Positions 25,607 through 34,876 of a stretch of DNA of 64,000 bases are shown here, piece by piece (the stretch's first letter is position 1; every line of letters begins with the position of its first letter). Source of the stretch: Muriicola sp041358175. GTDB taxonomy: Bacteria; Bacteroidota; Bacteroidia; Flavobacteriales; Flavobacteriaceae. The stretch covers positions 62,001-126,000 of the forward strand of contig NZ_JBGKBE010000004.1 of assembly GCF_041358175.1 (NCBI RefSeq), given 5' to 3'. A model generated the notes under the pieces. The model did no database searches. It was not told the origin of the DNA and was given only the letters and a program-made list of their open reading frames with translations. A program made the position numbers and the translations under genes.

Positions 25607-26554
25607 TTACAGTAGTCCCCTACCGGTCTTTTTAAGTTTTCCATTGCTTTTGTATTCCTTTACCAGTTTATCCAGAATACCATTGATAAAGATGCTACTC
25701 TTGGGAGTTGAATACTCCTTGGCGATCTCGAGGTACTCATTGATAGATACCCGTTCCGGAATTGAAGGGAAATTCAGAAGTTCGCATATGGCCATCTTAA
25801 GTAGAATGGCATCGATATCTGCAATTCGATCCTTATCCCAATTGGGTGTTTTCCCCTGTATTTCATCTTCCAGGACTTTGTTCTGAAGCAGGGTTTTTGA
25901 CAGCAGTTTCCTGGCAAATTCCATGTCTTCTTCATCCTTGAGCAAGCGGGGAAGAAAATACTGTTCAGACTGCTCCTGCTTCACATTTTTCAATTGTTTG
26001 AGAATAAAAGTATTAACCAGTGGGATATCATCTACCCAGGTAAGTTTGTCATCCTCGAAGAACTCGTAAAGCTTTTCATTGGGTGCGATCACTTCACGAA
26101 ACAGGTCAATGATCAGATTCTTGTCTTCCCCATAAGAACCTTCTTCTTTCTTCATATAAGAAGAATAGTATCTGTTCGAAACGATTTCTTTGAAAATTAT
26201 TTTGATATAATCCTGATTGAGGTACCATCCTTTTATTTTTCGCCGTTTCAACTCTTCGTTGAGCAAAGGATTTTCAACCAATTGCAGCAGGAGTCTGTTA
26301 TTCACAAACTTCTTTTTATCAGGAAAGTCATCGGTGGCAGAAGCCATGTATTTTTTTGAATCGTGCATATCGTGATGAAGCGCCATCGCATGGAGCTCTC
26401 TCAAAAGGCACAACATCAAAAGATAAAGGGTATAGGTATTCTCAATGCTCAGACGGAGAAATTTTTCTTGTTTATCAAGGGAATCATCCTTGGATTGGGT
26501 GATTGCATAAATACATTGCATTACTTTCACCCGTAAATGCCTTCTCGTGAGCAT
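25607..26554 (-). CDS. nusB: Transcription antitermination factor NusB (long Bacteroidota form)
   Basis: A 315-residue NusB-type protein. The C-terminal 130 residues are the NusB fold (DAILLKMAICELLNFPSIPERVSINEYLEIAKEYSTPKSSIFINGILDKL, cited in parts: MAICELLNF, VSINEYLEIAK, SSIFINGILDK); the N-terminus MLTRRHLRVKVMQCIYA is the R-x-x-R-x-x-x-(M/L)-Q-x-(L/I)-(Y/F) helix of NusB. Escherichia coli NusB has about 139 residues; the long central insertion (about 40-170), highly charged, is usual in Bacteroidota. With NusE it binds boxA RNA in rRNA antitermination. Its -7 box is at 26591-26598. Confidence 0.93.
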   Translation of the reverse strand: MLTRRHLRVKVMQCIYAITQSKDDSLDKQEKFLRLSIENTYTLYLLMLCLLRELHAMALHHDMHDSKKYMASATDDFPDKKKFVNNRLLLQLVENPLLNEELKRRKIKGWYLNQDYIKIIFKEIVSNRYYSSYMKKEEGSYGEDKNLIIDLFREVIAPNEKLYEFFEDDKLTWVDDIPLVNTFILKQLKNVKQEQSEQYFLPRLLKDEEDMEFARKLLSKTLLQNKVLEDEIQGKTPNWDKDRIADIDAILLKMAICELLNFPSIPERVSINEYLEIAKEYSTPKSSIFINGILDKLVKEYKSNGKLKKTGRGLL

Positions 26555-26590
26555 GTCTAAAGAACTTTAAGGTATTACTAACTTGATGCG

Positions 26591-26598
26591 CAAAAATA
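26591..26598 (-). promoter_or_regulatory. -7 promoter box of nusB
   Basis: Minus strand TATTTTTG matches TAnnTTTG; transcription would start near 26584, 30 bases before the ATG. Confidence 0.45.
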
Positions 26599-26657
26599 GG
26601 TATTACTTCCAAATCTATCTTCATTCCTGAACATATTATCTTATGTCTTTTATAACA

Positions 26658-26686
26658 TTTGGATTCTTGTGAATGCCCTATCTTTG
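26658..26686 (+). promoter_or_regulatory. Promoter of the ABC exporter gene (-33 and -7 boxes)
   Basis: TTTG (26658-26661), 17 bases, TATCTTTG (26679-26686): a full Bacteroidota promoter. The TTG at 26659 is the -33 box, so it cannot be the start codon of the gene; the ATG at 26722 is. Confidence 0.7.
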
Positions 26687-26721
26687 ACAAGCTTTACCGG
26701 AGAGCATCGCGAAACCGACCT

Positions 26722-28476
26722 ATGAAAGAACTAAAACACCTCAATAAATATTTTAAAAAGTACTGGTTTAAATTATTTCTGGGTATCATTATCACCATCA
26801 TTGCCAGGGTTTTTCAGCTTGTAATGCCCTCCTATGTCAAAAATTCTATCGAAGTCGTGGAAAAATACCTGGCAGGAACTGTTCCAAAACCCGAAGCCAC
26901 TTCCCTTCTTCTTGAGTACATAATGATTATTGTAGGTGCCGCATTGCTTTCAGGGTTTTTTACTTTTCTGATGAGGCAAACGATCATCAACGTATCCCGA
27001 TATATAGAATACGATCTAAAAAATGAAGTGTTTGATCACTATCAGTTACTCAGCCTGAATTTTTACAAAAAAAACCGTACTGGAGACCTGATGAACAGAA
27101 TCAGTGAAGATGTGAGTCAGGTGCGCCTCTACGCCGGTCCGGCCATCATGTACGGGATGCAAACCCTTACCCTGTTTGTCTGCCTCATCCCACTGATGTT
27201 TATAAAGGCACCCACCATTGCCTTCTACGCTCTTCTGCCTTTACCAATACTGTCGGTACTTATTTATAAGATTAGCAAGATCATTCATAAAAGAAGCACT
27301 AAGGTCCAGGAATTTCTATCAACGCTGTCCACTTTTGCTCAGGAAACCTTTTCGGGCGTTTCTGTGATAAAAGCTTATACCCTTGAACCAAAAATAAACT
27401 CTGAAGGCACCAACCTGGCCCTGGAAGGGAAGAGCAGAAGTATGGAGCTCGCTAAAGTAGATGCCTGGTTCTTCCCACTGATGATTTTGTTGATTGGAAT
27501 AAGCAATATTTTTGTGATCTACATCGGGGGAAAAGAATATATAAATGGCAATATCGAATCGATTGGAACAATTGCCGAGTTCATTCTCTACGTAAACATG
27601 CTCACCTGGCCGGTTGCTATCGTTGGTTGGCTTACTTCACTTGTGCAACGAGCAGAAGCATCACAGAAACGAATCAATGAATTTCTACAGGTAGAACCTG
27701 AACTCAGGAATGAAGTTGAGGAAGAAACGCCAATCAGGGGAGAAATCGAGTTCGACCATGTCACATTCACCTATGAGGATACCAATATAACGGCTGTTAG
27801 GGATCTTTCTTTCCGTGTTGAGGAAGGACAAACCGTAGCTATTCTCGGGAAGACAGGTTCTGGAAAATCAACCATCCTCGACCTTATTGCGCGTTTATAC
27901 GACGTGAGCTCGGGGGAGATCAGAATAGATGGAACCCCTATCAAAAAACTGAATCTGGAAAGTTTAAGGAGTTCAATAGGTACTGTTCCCCAGGATGCCT
28001 TTTTGTTTTCCGATTCCATCTCCAACAATATCCGGTTCGGGAAGGAATCAGCTTCTGAGGAAGAAATCGAGAACGTAGCCAAAATGGCCGTAGTCCACAA
28101 GAATATTATGGGCTTTTCCAAAAAGTATGATACCGTCCTGGGAGAACGGGGTATTACCTTGAGTGGTGGACAAAAACAAAGAGTATCTATCGCCAGGGCC
28201 CTATTAAAAGATCCTGAGATCTATCTTTTTGACGATTGCCTCTCCGCTGTAGATACAGAGACAGAAGAAGCCATTCTCAATAATCTCAAGAAGGCATCGA
28301 GAAACAGAACTACGCTGATTGTAAGTCACAGGGTATCCTCAGCCAAGAATGCCGATAAGATCATAGTCCTGGACGAAGGACAGATTTTGCAACAGGGTAC
28401 ACACGATGAACTTGTGGAACAGCATGGATATTATAAGGAACTTTATGCCCATCAGCTCTCCGAGAAAGAAAACTAG
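26722..28476 (+). CDS. ABC transporter, fused permease and ATPase (type IV exporter half-transporter)
   Basis: A 584-residue half-transporter of the ABCB/MsbA type. Six transmembrane helices lie in residues about 15-310, then the nucleotide-binding domain (about 335-575): Walker A ILGKTGSGKST, Q-loop in VPQDAFLFS, signature LSGGQKQR, Walker B IYLFDDCLSAVD and the H-loop in IVSHRVSSA. In Walker B the usual Glu after DD is Cys-Leu-SAVD: here D-D-C-L, so the catalytic Glu position is occupied by Cys; this makes it likely to be a partner or a variant site. Substrate unknown (lipid or drug). The next gene is a DUF3276 protein. Confidence 0.9.
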   Translation: MKELKHLNKYFKKYWFKLFLGIIITIIARVFQLVMPSYVKNSIEVVEKYLAGTVPKPEATSLLLEYIMIIVGAALLSGFFTFLMRQTIINVSRYIEYDLKNEVFDHYQLLSLNFYKKNRTGDLMNRISEDVSQVRLYAGPAIMYGMQTLTLFVCLIPLMFIKAPTIAFYALLPLPILSVLIYKISKIIHKRSTKVQEFLSTLSTFAQETFSGVSVIKAYTLEPKINSEGTNLALEGKSRSMELAKVDAWFFPLMILLIGISNIFVIYIGGKEYINGNIESIGTIAEFILYVNMLTWPVAIVGWLTSLVQRAEASQKRINEFLQVEPELRNEVEEETPIRGEIEFDHVTFTYEDTNITAVRDLSFRVEEGQTVAILGKTGSGKSTILDLIARLYDVSSGEIRIDGTPIKKLNLESLRSSIGTVPQDAFLFSDSISNNIRFGKESASEEEIENVAKMAVVHKNIMGFSKKYDTVLGERGITLSGGQKQRVSIARALLKDPEIYLFDDCLSAVDTETEEAILNNLKKASRNRTTLIVSHRVSSAKNADKIIVLDEGQILQQGTHDELVEQHGYYKELYAHQLSEKEN

Positions 28477-28550
28477 AAAAATGTTGCTGAATTAGCTTTT
28501 TTTTTACATTTTTGATGACTTTATAGGAAAAATCTAACAAGAACGGTACT

Positions 28551-28922
28551 ATGCGCGATAAAGATTTGATCGAACAAGAAGAAATATTTTCGAAAGTATT
28601 AAGAGCCGGAAGACGAACCTATTTTTTTGATGTAAGAAGTACCAAGGCAGGAGATTATTACCTTACCATCACTGAGAGTAAGAAGTTTACCCATGACGAT
28701 GGCTCTTTCCATTACAAAAAACATAAAATCTACCTGTACAAAGAGGATTTCCAGGCCTTCCGTGAAAACGTGGAGGAAATGATGGATTATATCATCGCCG
28801 AAAAAGGCCACGAAGTAATTTCAGAAAGGCACCAAAAAGATTTTAAGAAAGAAGAAAGTGAACCAACCTCAGAAAAGAAACCCCTCGACAATTTTACCGA
28901 TGTCGATTTTGACGATATTTAA
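28551..28922 (+). CDS. DUF3276 protein (Pur-alpha-like nucleic-acid-binding fold)
   Basis: A 123-residue cytoplasmic protein. Residues about 8-90 match DUF3276 (IFSKVLRAGRRTYFFDVRSTKAGDYYLTITESKK, cited in parts: KVLRAGRRTYFFDV, GDYYLTITESKK, and KIYLYKEDFQAF), a PUR-repeat single-stranded nucleic-acid-binding domain also known from the Borrelia protein BpuR. An acidic C-terminal tail (DNFTDVDFDDI) follows. It probably binds single-stranded DNA or RNA and regulates expression; target unknown. A strong terminator ends the unit. Confidence 0.88.
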   Translation: MRDKDLIEQEEIFSKVLRAGRRTYFFDVRSTKAGDYYLTITESKKFTHDDGSFHYKKHKIYLYKEDFQAFRENVEEMMDYIIAEKGHEVISERHQKDFKKEESEPTSEKKPLDNFTDVDFDDI

Positions 28923-28949
28923 ATTCGCTTTTTAGTCTCAACCATATAC

Positions 28950-28983
28950 AAAAAAGACTTCCTGAGGGGAGTCTTTTTTTTTC
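28950..28983 (+). terminator. Intrinsic terminator after the DUF3276 gene
   Basis: AAAAAAGACT pairs with AGTCTTTTTT around a GC-rich inner stem (28950-28979) followed by a run of nine T residues. Confidence 0.9.
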
Positions 28984-29067
28984 GGAAGAATCTAATTCTC
29001 ATTCTAAACTAGTTTGTCCTTCCTACCAGTATTGATTACCTTTAACGATCACTAATTAAAACCTAAA

Positions 29068-31593
29068 ATGAAAAGATTCGCACTCATTCTCTGTCTTCTG
29101 TTTACTACCCTGACTGTCGCCCAGGAAGAGATTACCCTGGACTATTATCTGCCTCAGGAATACACCTACGATCCTGCAATCCCAAAACCGGCGGATGTGA
29201 TCGGACATGAAGTTGGAGAATGGCATGTAACCCACGACAAGCTAATGTTTTATATGCAAACCCTTGCCGAGGCCAGCGATCGTATTACCATAGAAAACAG
29301 GGGAACTACTTTTGAAGGAAGACCCATTCTTTTGTTGACCGTTACCTCACCCCAGAATCACAGCAATCTGGAGACTATAAGGCAGCAACACCTGGCCTTG
29401 AGTGAAAATGGAAGTAGTACTACTGCTGTGGAAGATTTGCCAATAGTCGTTTATCAGGGATTTTCGGTACATGGAAACGAACCCAGTGGGGCCAATGCCG
29501 GATTGGCGTATGCCTATTATCTTGCAGCTGCCCAGGGACCACAAATTGATGAAATGCTGAAGAATACTATCATCTTAATGGACCCGTCCTATAATCCTGA
29601 CGGCCTGCAGCGATTTGCGTATTGGGCCAATACCAACAGGAGTATGAACCTGAACGCTGATGGAAACGAGCGGGAATATCACGAAGTGTGGCCAGGGGGA
29701 AGAACCAATCACTACTGGTTTGATATAAACAGAGACTGGTTACCCGTGCAACTTCCCGAAAGCAGGGCTCGCATTAAAACTTTCCATCGCTGGTTACCAA
29801 ATATCCTTACGGATCATCACGAAATGGGCACCAACTCCACCTTTTTCTTTCAGCCAGGAGAACCCAGTCGGGTGCACCCCCTGACTCCAAAAATGAACCA
29901 GGAATTAACGGCTGAAATCGGAACTTACCATGCCAAAGCACTCGATAAAATTGGCTCACTCTATTATTCTGAAGAAAACTATGACGACTACTACTACGGC
30001 AAGGGTTCTACTTTTCCCGATGTGGTGGGAAGTATCGGGATCCTTTTTGAACAGGCCAGTTCCAGAGGACATATTCAGGAAAGTGAAAACGGAATCCTGA
30101 CCTTTCCCTTCACCATAAGAAATCAGTTTACAACTGCACTTTCAACTGTTGAAGCTGCACAAAATATGAGAACAAAATTGCTGAACTATCAGCGCAACTT
30201 TTACAAGGACCTGAGAACAGAAGCAGGAAGGAGTAAAACCAAAGCATACATTTTCGGAGACTCTAAAGACGCCGCCAAAACCTGGCACATGGCCGAGATC
30301 CTCGAAAGGCAGAATATCAAATTCCATGATCTCAGCAGGGATATAACCCTTGGCGGGAAACAATATAAAAAGGGAAACAGCTTTATCGTGCCCCTGGAAC
30401 AGAAAAATCACAGGCTGATCAAAGCGATGTTCGAAAAAAGGACCACCTTTAACGATAGCCTGTTTTACGATATCTCGGCATGGACCTTCCCCCTTGCATT
30501 CAACCTTGATTACGCAGAACTTACTTCTCTTTCCAATGCGGGACCAGAGATTCCTGAACTTACTCCCTTAACAGGATCGGTAAGTAGTGAGAGTTCCTAT
30601 GCCTACCTGTTTGAATGGCACGAATATTATACCCCCAAGGCTCTCAATATGATTCTCGAAAAGGGTTTACGAGCTAAAATTGCACAGTATCCCTTTAGCA
30701 TGGGAGGGGTGAATTACGATTACGGTACAGTGATGATCCCAGTCCAAAATCAAAAGCTGGATAGGAAGTCACTCTACGACTTTCTGAATAAAGTTGCCAA
30801 AGAAAGTTATATTGAAGTAACTGCCGTCAGCACGGGAGCAACTAAAGGAATCGACTTAGGAAGTGGGGATTTTGAACCGGTCGAAAAACAAAAAGTTGCC
30901 CTTATCGTCGGAGAGGGTATCAGATCCTATGACGCGGGAGAAATCTGGCATTTATTCGATACCCGATATAACATCAAACTAACGAAAATTGATACTGAGT
31001 ACCTCGGAAGGACAGACCTCAGTTCCTATACCGATATTATTATTCCAGGAAGCTGGGGAAGTGGCGGACTCAGTAAATCTATTGCTGAAAAACTACAAAA
31101 TTGGGTAAAAGCCGGTGGCACTTTAGTGGGATTCCGAACAACCGCTAACTGGTTTGATCAGCAGGAATTTCTCGACCTTACATTTAAAAAAGATACTCTT
31201 GTCGCCAAAAACGTGACATTTGGTGAAAGGCAGGACTTCAGAGGAGCGCAGGTCACCGGGGGCGCCATTTTTGAAGCCAGGATCGACAGGTCTCATCCGA
31301 TAAATTTCGGTTATAAAAACAACAACATTCCCCTTTTTAGAAACAGCAACATCTATCTCGAACCGGAGAAGGATAGTTATAACAATCCCATTCAGTACAC
31401 CTCATCACCCCTGATGAGTGGCTATATTTCTGAAGAGAATGCTGCTTTAATTTCTAACAGCGTACCCTTTAAGACAAGAAGAATGGGCCGGGGCAGGATT
31501 ATCCTCTTTACCGACAACACCAATTTCAGGGCTTTCTGGTACGGCACCAATAAACTCCTGATGAATGCTATTTTCTTTGGGGATATGATGTAG
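29068..31593 (+). CDS. Secreted M14 zinc carboxypeptidase with a C-terminal GATase1-like domain
   Basis: An 841-residue exported enzyme: signal peptide (FALILCLLFTTLTVA), M14 domain (about 55-370) with the zinc motif HGNEPSG (His 135, Glu 138), LMDPSYNPDGLQRF, RDW, and the third ligand in TDHHEMG. The C-terminal third (about 630-830) reads like a glutamine-amidotransferase/ThuA-like Rossmann domain: VALIVGEGIRSYDAGEIWHLFD, TDIIIPGSWGSGG, WVKAGGTLVGFRT. By family knowledge it trims C-terminal residues from peptides in the periplasm or outside. The second domain may be a non-catalytic accessory. No signal for T9SS was seen at the end. Confidence 0.87.
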   Translation: MKRFALILCLLFTTLTVAQEEITLDYYLPQEYTYDPAIPKPADVIGHEVGEWHVTHDKLMFYMQTLAEASDRITIENRGTTFEGRPILLLTVTSPQNHSNLETIRQQHLALSENGSSTTAVEDLPIVVYQGFSVHGNEPSGANAGLAYAYYLAAAQGPQIDEMLKNTIILMDPSYNPDGLQRFAYWANTNRSMNLNADGNEREYHEVWPGGRTNHYWFDINRDWLPVQLPESRARIKTFHRWLPNILTDHHEMGTNSTFFFQPGEPSRVHPLTPKMNQELTAEIGTYHAKALDKIGSLYYSEENYDDYYYGKGSTFPDVVGSIGILFEQASSRGHIQESENGILTFPFTIRNQFTTALSTVEAAQNMRTKLLNYQRNFYKDLRTEAGRSKTKAYIFGDSKDAAKTWHMAEILERQNIKFHDLSRDITLGGKQYKKGNSFIVPLEQKNHRLIKAMFEKRTTFNDSLFYDISAWTFPLAFNLDYAELTSLSNAGPEIPELTPLTGSVSSESSYAYLFEWHEYYTPKALNMILEKGLRAKIAQYPFSMGGVNYDYGTVMIPVQNQKLDRKSLYDFLNKVAKESYIEVTAVSTGATKGIDLGSGDFEPVEKQKVALIVGEGIRSYDAGEIWHLFDTRYNIKLTKIDTEYLGRTDLSSYTDIIIPGSWGSGGLSKSIAEKLQNWVKAGGTLVGFRTTANWFDQQEFLDLTFKKDTLVAKNVTFGERQDFRGAQVTGGAIFEARIDRSHPINFGYKNNNIPLFRNSNIYLEPEKDSYNNPIQYTSSPLMSGYISEENAALISNSVPFKTRRMGRGRIILFTDNTNFRAFWYGTNKLLMNAIFFGDMM

Positions 31594-31621
31594 AACTCGC
31601 ATCCTGGAATCGATCGGAGCC

Positions 31622-32674
31622 TCACAACCTGGCATTAGCGAACTTTACATAAGCCAGGTTGAAAAGGAAATGCGAAAGAACTGTCAGGGTAGCCCAGAAT
31701 AGGCCTAGGTAAACGAAACATATTACCCAGAGAGTCAGGTAAAAAAGCGGTTGTAAAACACTGACATAGGCAAAACGGAATGTACTTATAAACTCTGCCT
31801 CCTGTATCTGTGGTTTTAAAAACCACCTCCAGATAAAGATAAGGGGGGCATTGATCGTAAGGAAAACAAAGGTTAGTATACGACCGACAACAGGATTTAT
31901 TTCATGTTTCTTTTTGGGGGTTTTCCCGCTGTATTTCTCTATAGCCTTATTGGTCTCCTTGGGATCGAGATAATTTACAGCTTGAGTATCCAGGTAATTG
32001 TGAATAGCATCGTATTCTGAGAGGTCCTCAATATGCGTAGTGCTTCTTTTCAAGGCCTCGGACACCACATCTTTTGTCCTGACCACCGAAGTGGCAATTT
32101 CATTTTCAGAGTAGTAATCCCTGGCGGAAATAGGTTCGCTGAAATAAAATGCAACGCGATCAGGAAATCTGTCTGCCTTTTCATAATTAATCCCTACCGG
32201 AACAAGCAAGACGTCCAGTTCAGGATCTCTCTCAAGTGTTGTAAATAAAATCCGGGTAAAACCTTTGCTCAGGGGTCGTACCCTCCTCATTATATTGTGA
32301 TTGGCTTCAGGAAAAAGTAAAATGGTCTTCCCATTCTGCAGCAGATGGGTACATTGTTCGAAAATAGCGGTGTTCTTAGTTAATGTATCTCTCCCATCCC
32401 GAATCCGGTAGATGGGCAGCATCCTGAGAAATTTAAAAAGCTGATTCACCAGGGGATTGATAAAAATATCGGCCCGGGTAAGGAAATACGAGCGAAATGG
32501 TGTAAAAGCGGCAATGACCAGGGGGTCTAATAATGCATTCTGATGATTAGCCAGAAACATAACTGCCTGATTCCGGGGTATATTTTTCATACCGTGAAGC
32601 TGGATTTCCCTGAAGTAGCAGAAAAGTGCCATACAGGCCATTTTTTGGGTAAGAAAATACATTATTGACCTCAT
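31622..32674 (-). CDS. PlsC-family lysophospholipid acyltransferase
   Basis: A 350-residue membrane-bound glycerophospholipid acyltransferase. Catalytic motif NHQNALLD (HX4D form), then a FPE-like motif in ILLFPEANHN and two further transmembrane helices near the C-terminus (about 270-345), a longer form than the 240-residue PlsC. It probably esterifies sn-2 of lysophosphatidic acid or a related lipid. Its ATG overlaps the stop of the upstream transporter gene by four bases (ATGA), so the two are translationally coupled. Confidence 0.85.
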   Translation of the reverse strand: MRSIMYFLTQKMACMALFCYFREIQLHGMKNIPRNQAVMFLANHQNALLDPLVIAAFTPFRSYFLTRADIFINPLVNQLFKFLRMLPIYRIRDGRDTLTKNTAIFEQCTHLLQNGKTILLFPEANHNIMRRVRPLSKGFTRILFTTLERDPELDVLLVPVGINYEKADRFPDRVAFYFSEPISARDYYSENEIATSVVRTKDVVSEALKRSTTHIEDLSEYDAIHNYLDTQAVNYLDPKETNKAIEKYSGKTPKKKHEINPVVGRILTFVFLTINAPLIFIWRWFLKPQIQEAEFISTFRFAYVSVLQPLFYLTLWVICFVYLGLFWATLTVLSHFLFNLAYVKFANARL

Positions 32675-33591
32675 CTCCCTACCTCCTTCTCCAAAGGTTT
32701 ATATGCCCAGAATGTACCCAAAACCAGGCCAGATATAAGATGCCAGATACCCCAGAAAGCCGTAAGAACAGCCATTCCACCCAGGCCTTCAAAGAAGGTA
32801 AATATCAAAATTAGGCCTAGACCCGAATTCTGTATCCCTGTCTCGACAGTGATACTCCTTATATCTTCTAATGGGAGTTTAGCCATTCTGGCCAGAGAGA
32901 AACCGGTAAAAAAGGCCAGGGCATTATGCAGGAGTACAATCCAAAATACATAGAGAATATAATCCTCAATTAGCGTTCGGTTATTGTATACTACAAATAG
33001 GATCAGACATACAAAAAAGCCAAGCGAAATAGTTTTAAGGTATTTAGCAAGCTTTTCTGCCACTGCCGGATAACGTTCATTAATCACAATTCCTAAAATC
33101 AGGGGAACCCCCAGAATGAGAGCTACTATTTCTATCATTTCAAGGGGTGCAATCGACACTTCCTTTAAAATGGCTTGTGTGGGAGGATACAGAGCAGCCC
33201 AAAAACTCAGGTTCACGGGAGTCATAATCACAGCTAACAGGGTGGCATTGGCAGTTAAGGTCACTGAAAGGGCCCGGTTCCCTCCTGCAAAGGAAGTAAT
33301 GAAATTGGAAATATTCCCTCCAGGACAGGCCGCCACAAGGATCATCCCCAGGGCAATACTCGGTATAGGTTTTATCAGAAGGACAAGTAAAAAAGTGAGA
33401 AAGGGCAATGCCAGGAACTGGCAAAACACCCCAACAAGTACAGGGCGGGGATTTTTAAACAAGGCCCTGAAATCGGTCACCCTGATATGCAGTGCCACTC
33501 CAAACATGATCAATGCCAGGATACTATTGAGGATCCAGAGCGTTTCTGTGGAAAAATCTATACGCGCCGCGTCAAGGGTTGAATTGATCAC
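32671..33591 (-). CDS. BASS-family (bile acid:sodium symporter-like) transporter
   Basis: A 306-residue inner-membrane protein with about nine or ten transmembrane segments. Family motifs: ACPGGNISNFITSFAGGN in the first crossing region and VETGIQNSGLG in the second (the sodium-site ET-G-x-x-N-x-x-L motif). Substrate unknown; homologues take up bile acids, pantoate or pyruvate by sodium symport. It is the first gene of a two-gene unit with the acyltransferase. A -7 box lies at 33627-33634. Confidence 0.88.
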   Translation of the reverse strand: MINSTLDAARIDFSTETLWILNSILALIMFGVALHIRVTDFRALFKNPRPVLVGVFCQFLALPFLTFLLVLLIKPIPSIALGMILVAACPGGNISNFITSFAGGNRALSVTLTANATLLAVIMTPVNLSFWAALYPPTQAILKEVSIAPLEMIEIVALILGVPLILGIVINERYPAVAEKLAKYLKTISLGFFVCLILFVVYNNRTLIEDYILYVFWIVLLHNALAFFTGFSLARMAKLPLEDIRSITVETGIQNSGLGLILIFTFFEGLGGMAVLTAFWGIWHLISGLVLGTFWAYKPLEKEVGR

Positions 33592-33626
33592 TTGTTTTTT
33601 TAGCTAAAAACCAAAGGGCTTTAATT

Positions 33627-33634
33627 CAAATATA
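33627..33634 (-). promoter_or_regulatory. -7 promoter box of the BASS transporter gene
   Basis: Minus strand TATATTTG matches TAnnTTTG; implied transcription start about 33620, 29 bases before the ATG. Confidence 0.45.
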
Positions 33635-33738
33635 AACAGATTCATTTACAAGGCATCTCTCCGGGTAGGAGATACAATTTGAGTTGTAGAGCGGTAGGAT
33701 AAAACAAAGGTTTTAACCTTATTTTGAATCGAGGTATG

Positions 33739-33746
33739 TATTTTTG
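33739..33746 (+). promoter_or_regulatory. -7 promoter box of the thioredoxin-like gene
   Basis: TATTTTTG matches TAnnTTTG, ending 18 bases before the ATG at 33765. The only upstream TTTG (33723-33726) is too close for a standard -33 box. Confidence 0.4.
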
Positions 33747-33764
33747 TGACATAAGATAATATTT

Positions 33765-34325
33765 ATGGCACGAACACCTAGTAATATGCTGCCTTTAGGC
33801 ACCAAGGCACCATCTTTTAAGCTAACAGACACCATCTCAGACGCTACCCTTGGCCTGGCTGATGTAAAAGGGGAGAAAGGCACTGTGGTTATGTTTATTT
33901 GTAATCACTGTCCTTTTGTAAAACATGTCAATCATCAGCTGGTTGTAATGGCTAGGGAATATATGGAAAAGGACATCGGTTTTGTGGCGATATCGAGTAA
34001 TGACGTTGAAAATTATCCTCAGGATGCTCCAGATCTGATGAAGGAAAACGCCAGGGAAGAAGGATATCCCTTTCCCTATTTGTACGATGCAACCCAGACC
34101 GTGGCCAGAGCTTATGACGCCGCATGTACACCCGATTTTTATCTCTTTGACAATCAGCTGAATCTCATTTACCGTGGACAGTTAGACGACAGCCGTCCGG
34201 GAAATGGTATAGCTGTTACCGGGAAAGATCTTCGAATGGCGATGGATAAACTACTCTCCGGGGAACCACAGGCCGAAGATCAAAAACCAAGTATTGGATG
34301 TAATATAAAATGGAAAGAGCACTAG
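33765..34325 (+). CDS. Thioredoxin-like (AhpC/TSA-type) protein
   Basis: A 186-residue cytoplasmic thioredoxin-fold protein of the PRX-like group: LPLGTKAPSFKLTD at the N-terminus, redox motif CNHCP (Cys 46 and 49), then the long insert, and ACTPDFYLFD near residue 125 (third Cys). Relatives in Bacteroidota are annotated as thioredoxin-like or peroxiredoxin-like, physiological substrate unknown. Its end overlaps the next gene, a GNAT acetyltransferase, by 16 bases. Confidence 0.87.
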   Translation: MARTPSNMLPLGTKAPSFKLTDTISDATLGLADVKGEKGTVVMFICNHCPFVKHVNHQLVVMAREYMEKDIGFVAISSNDVENYPQDAPDLMKENAREEGYPFPYLYDATQTVARAYDAACTPDFYLFDNQLNLIYRGQLDDSRPGNGIAVTGKDLRMAMDKLLSGEPQAEDQKPSIGCNIKWKEH

Positions 34326-34873
34326 AGAAAGGAGACCTTGGTAATGTTCGTCTGGAACCGCTCGTACCAGAGCAGCATGAAAGCTATTGTAAGACCGGGG
34401 AAAAAGCTTACAGAGACCATTATCTCCACCTTTGGCCCCACCAGGATCCGACGCCCTATATCAGTACTAGTTTTACAAATGAAAGTATCGCAATTGAATC
34501 TAAAGAGGAGAATACACTACATTTTATGGTGTGCCAGAGGGAGAAATATATCGGGATAGTAAAACTGGTAAAATTTCAACAGATTCAGGATCTCCCCCAA
34601 TCAGCACCCATGTTTCTCGAAAAGATCTATCTGCTCAAGCGATATACCGGAAAAGGATACGGACAGGAGATTCTTGAACAAATTGAATCCCTCAGTATTA
34701 GAGAAGGGATGAAAACCCTCTGGCTGGCTACAATGAAAAAGGGATTTCCTCTCCGATTTTATCAAAAACACGGTTTTAAAATTGTTGGGGAACAACAACT
34801 CCCATTTCAGGCATCGATTCCTGAAGAGAGGGAGATGTACATCCTGAGCAAAAGCCTTGAAAAAGAACATTAG
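34310..34873 (+). CDS. GNAT-family N-acetyltransferase
   Basis: A 187-residue protein with the GNAT fold: strand IGIVKLVKF, the acetyl-CoA-binding segment IYLLKRYTGKGYGQEIL (R-x-x-G-x-G/A form) and the late WLATMKKGFPLRFYQKHGFKIVGE (Y-x-K-x-GF motif). Substrate not predictable. It overlaps the thioredoxin-like gene by 16 bases in another frame, so probably co-translated. Confidence 0.85.
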   Translation: MERALEKGDLGNVRLEPLVPEQHESYCKTGEKAYRDHYLHLWPHQDPTPYISTSFTNESIAIESKEENTLHFMVCQREKYIGIVKLVKFQQIQDLPQSAPMFLEKIYLLKRYTGKGYGQEILEQIESLSIREGMKTLWLATMKKGFPLRFYQKHGFKIVGEQQLPFQASIPEEREMYILSKSLEKEH

Positions 34874-34876
34874 GCA

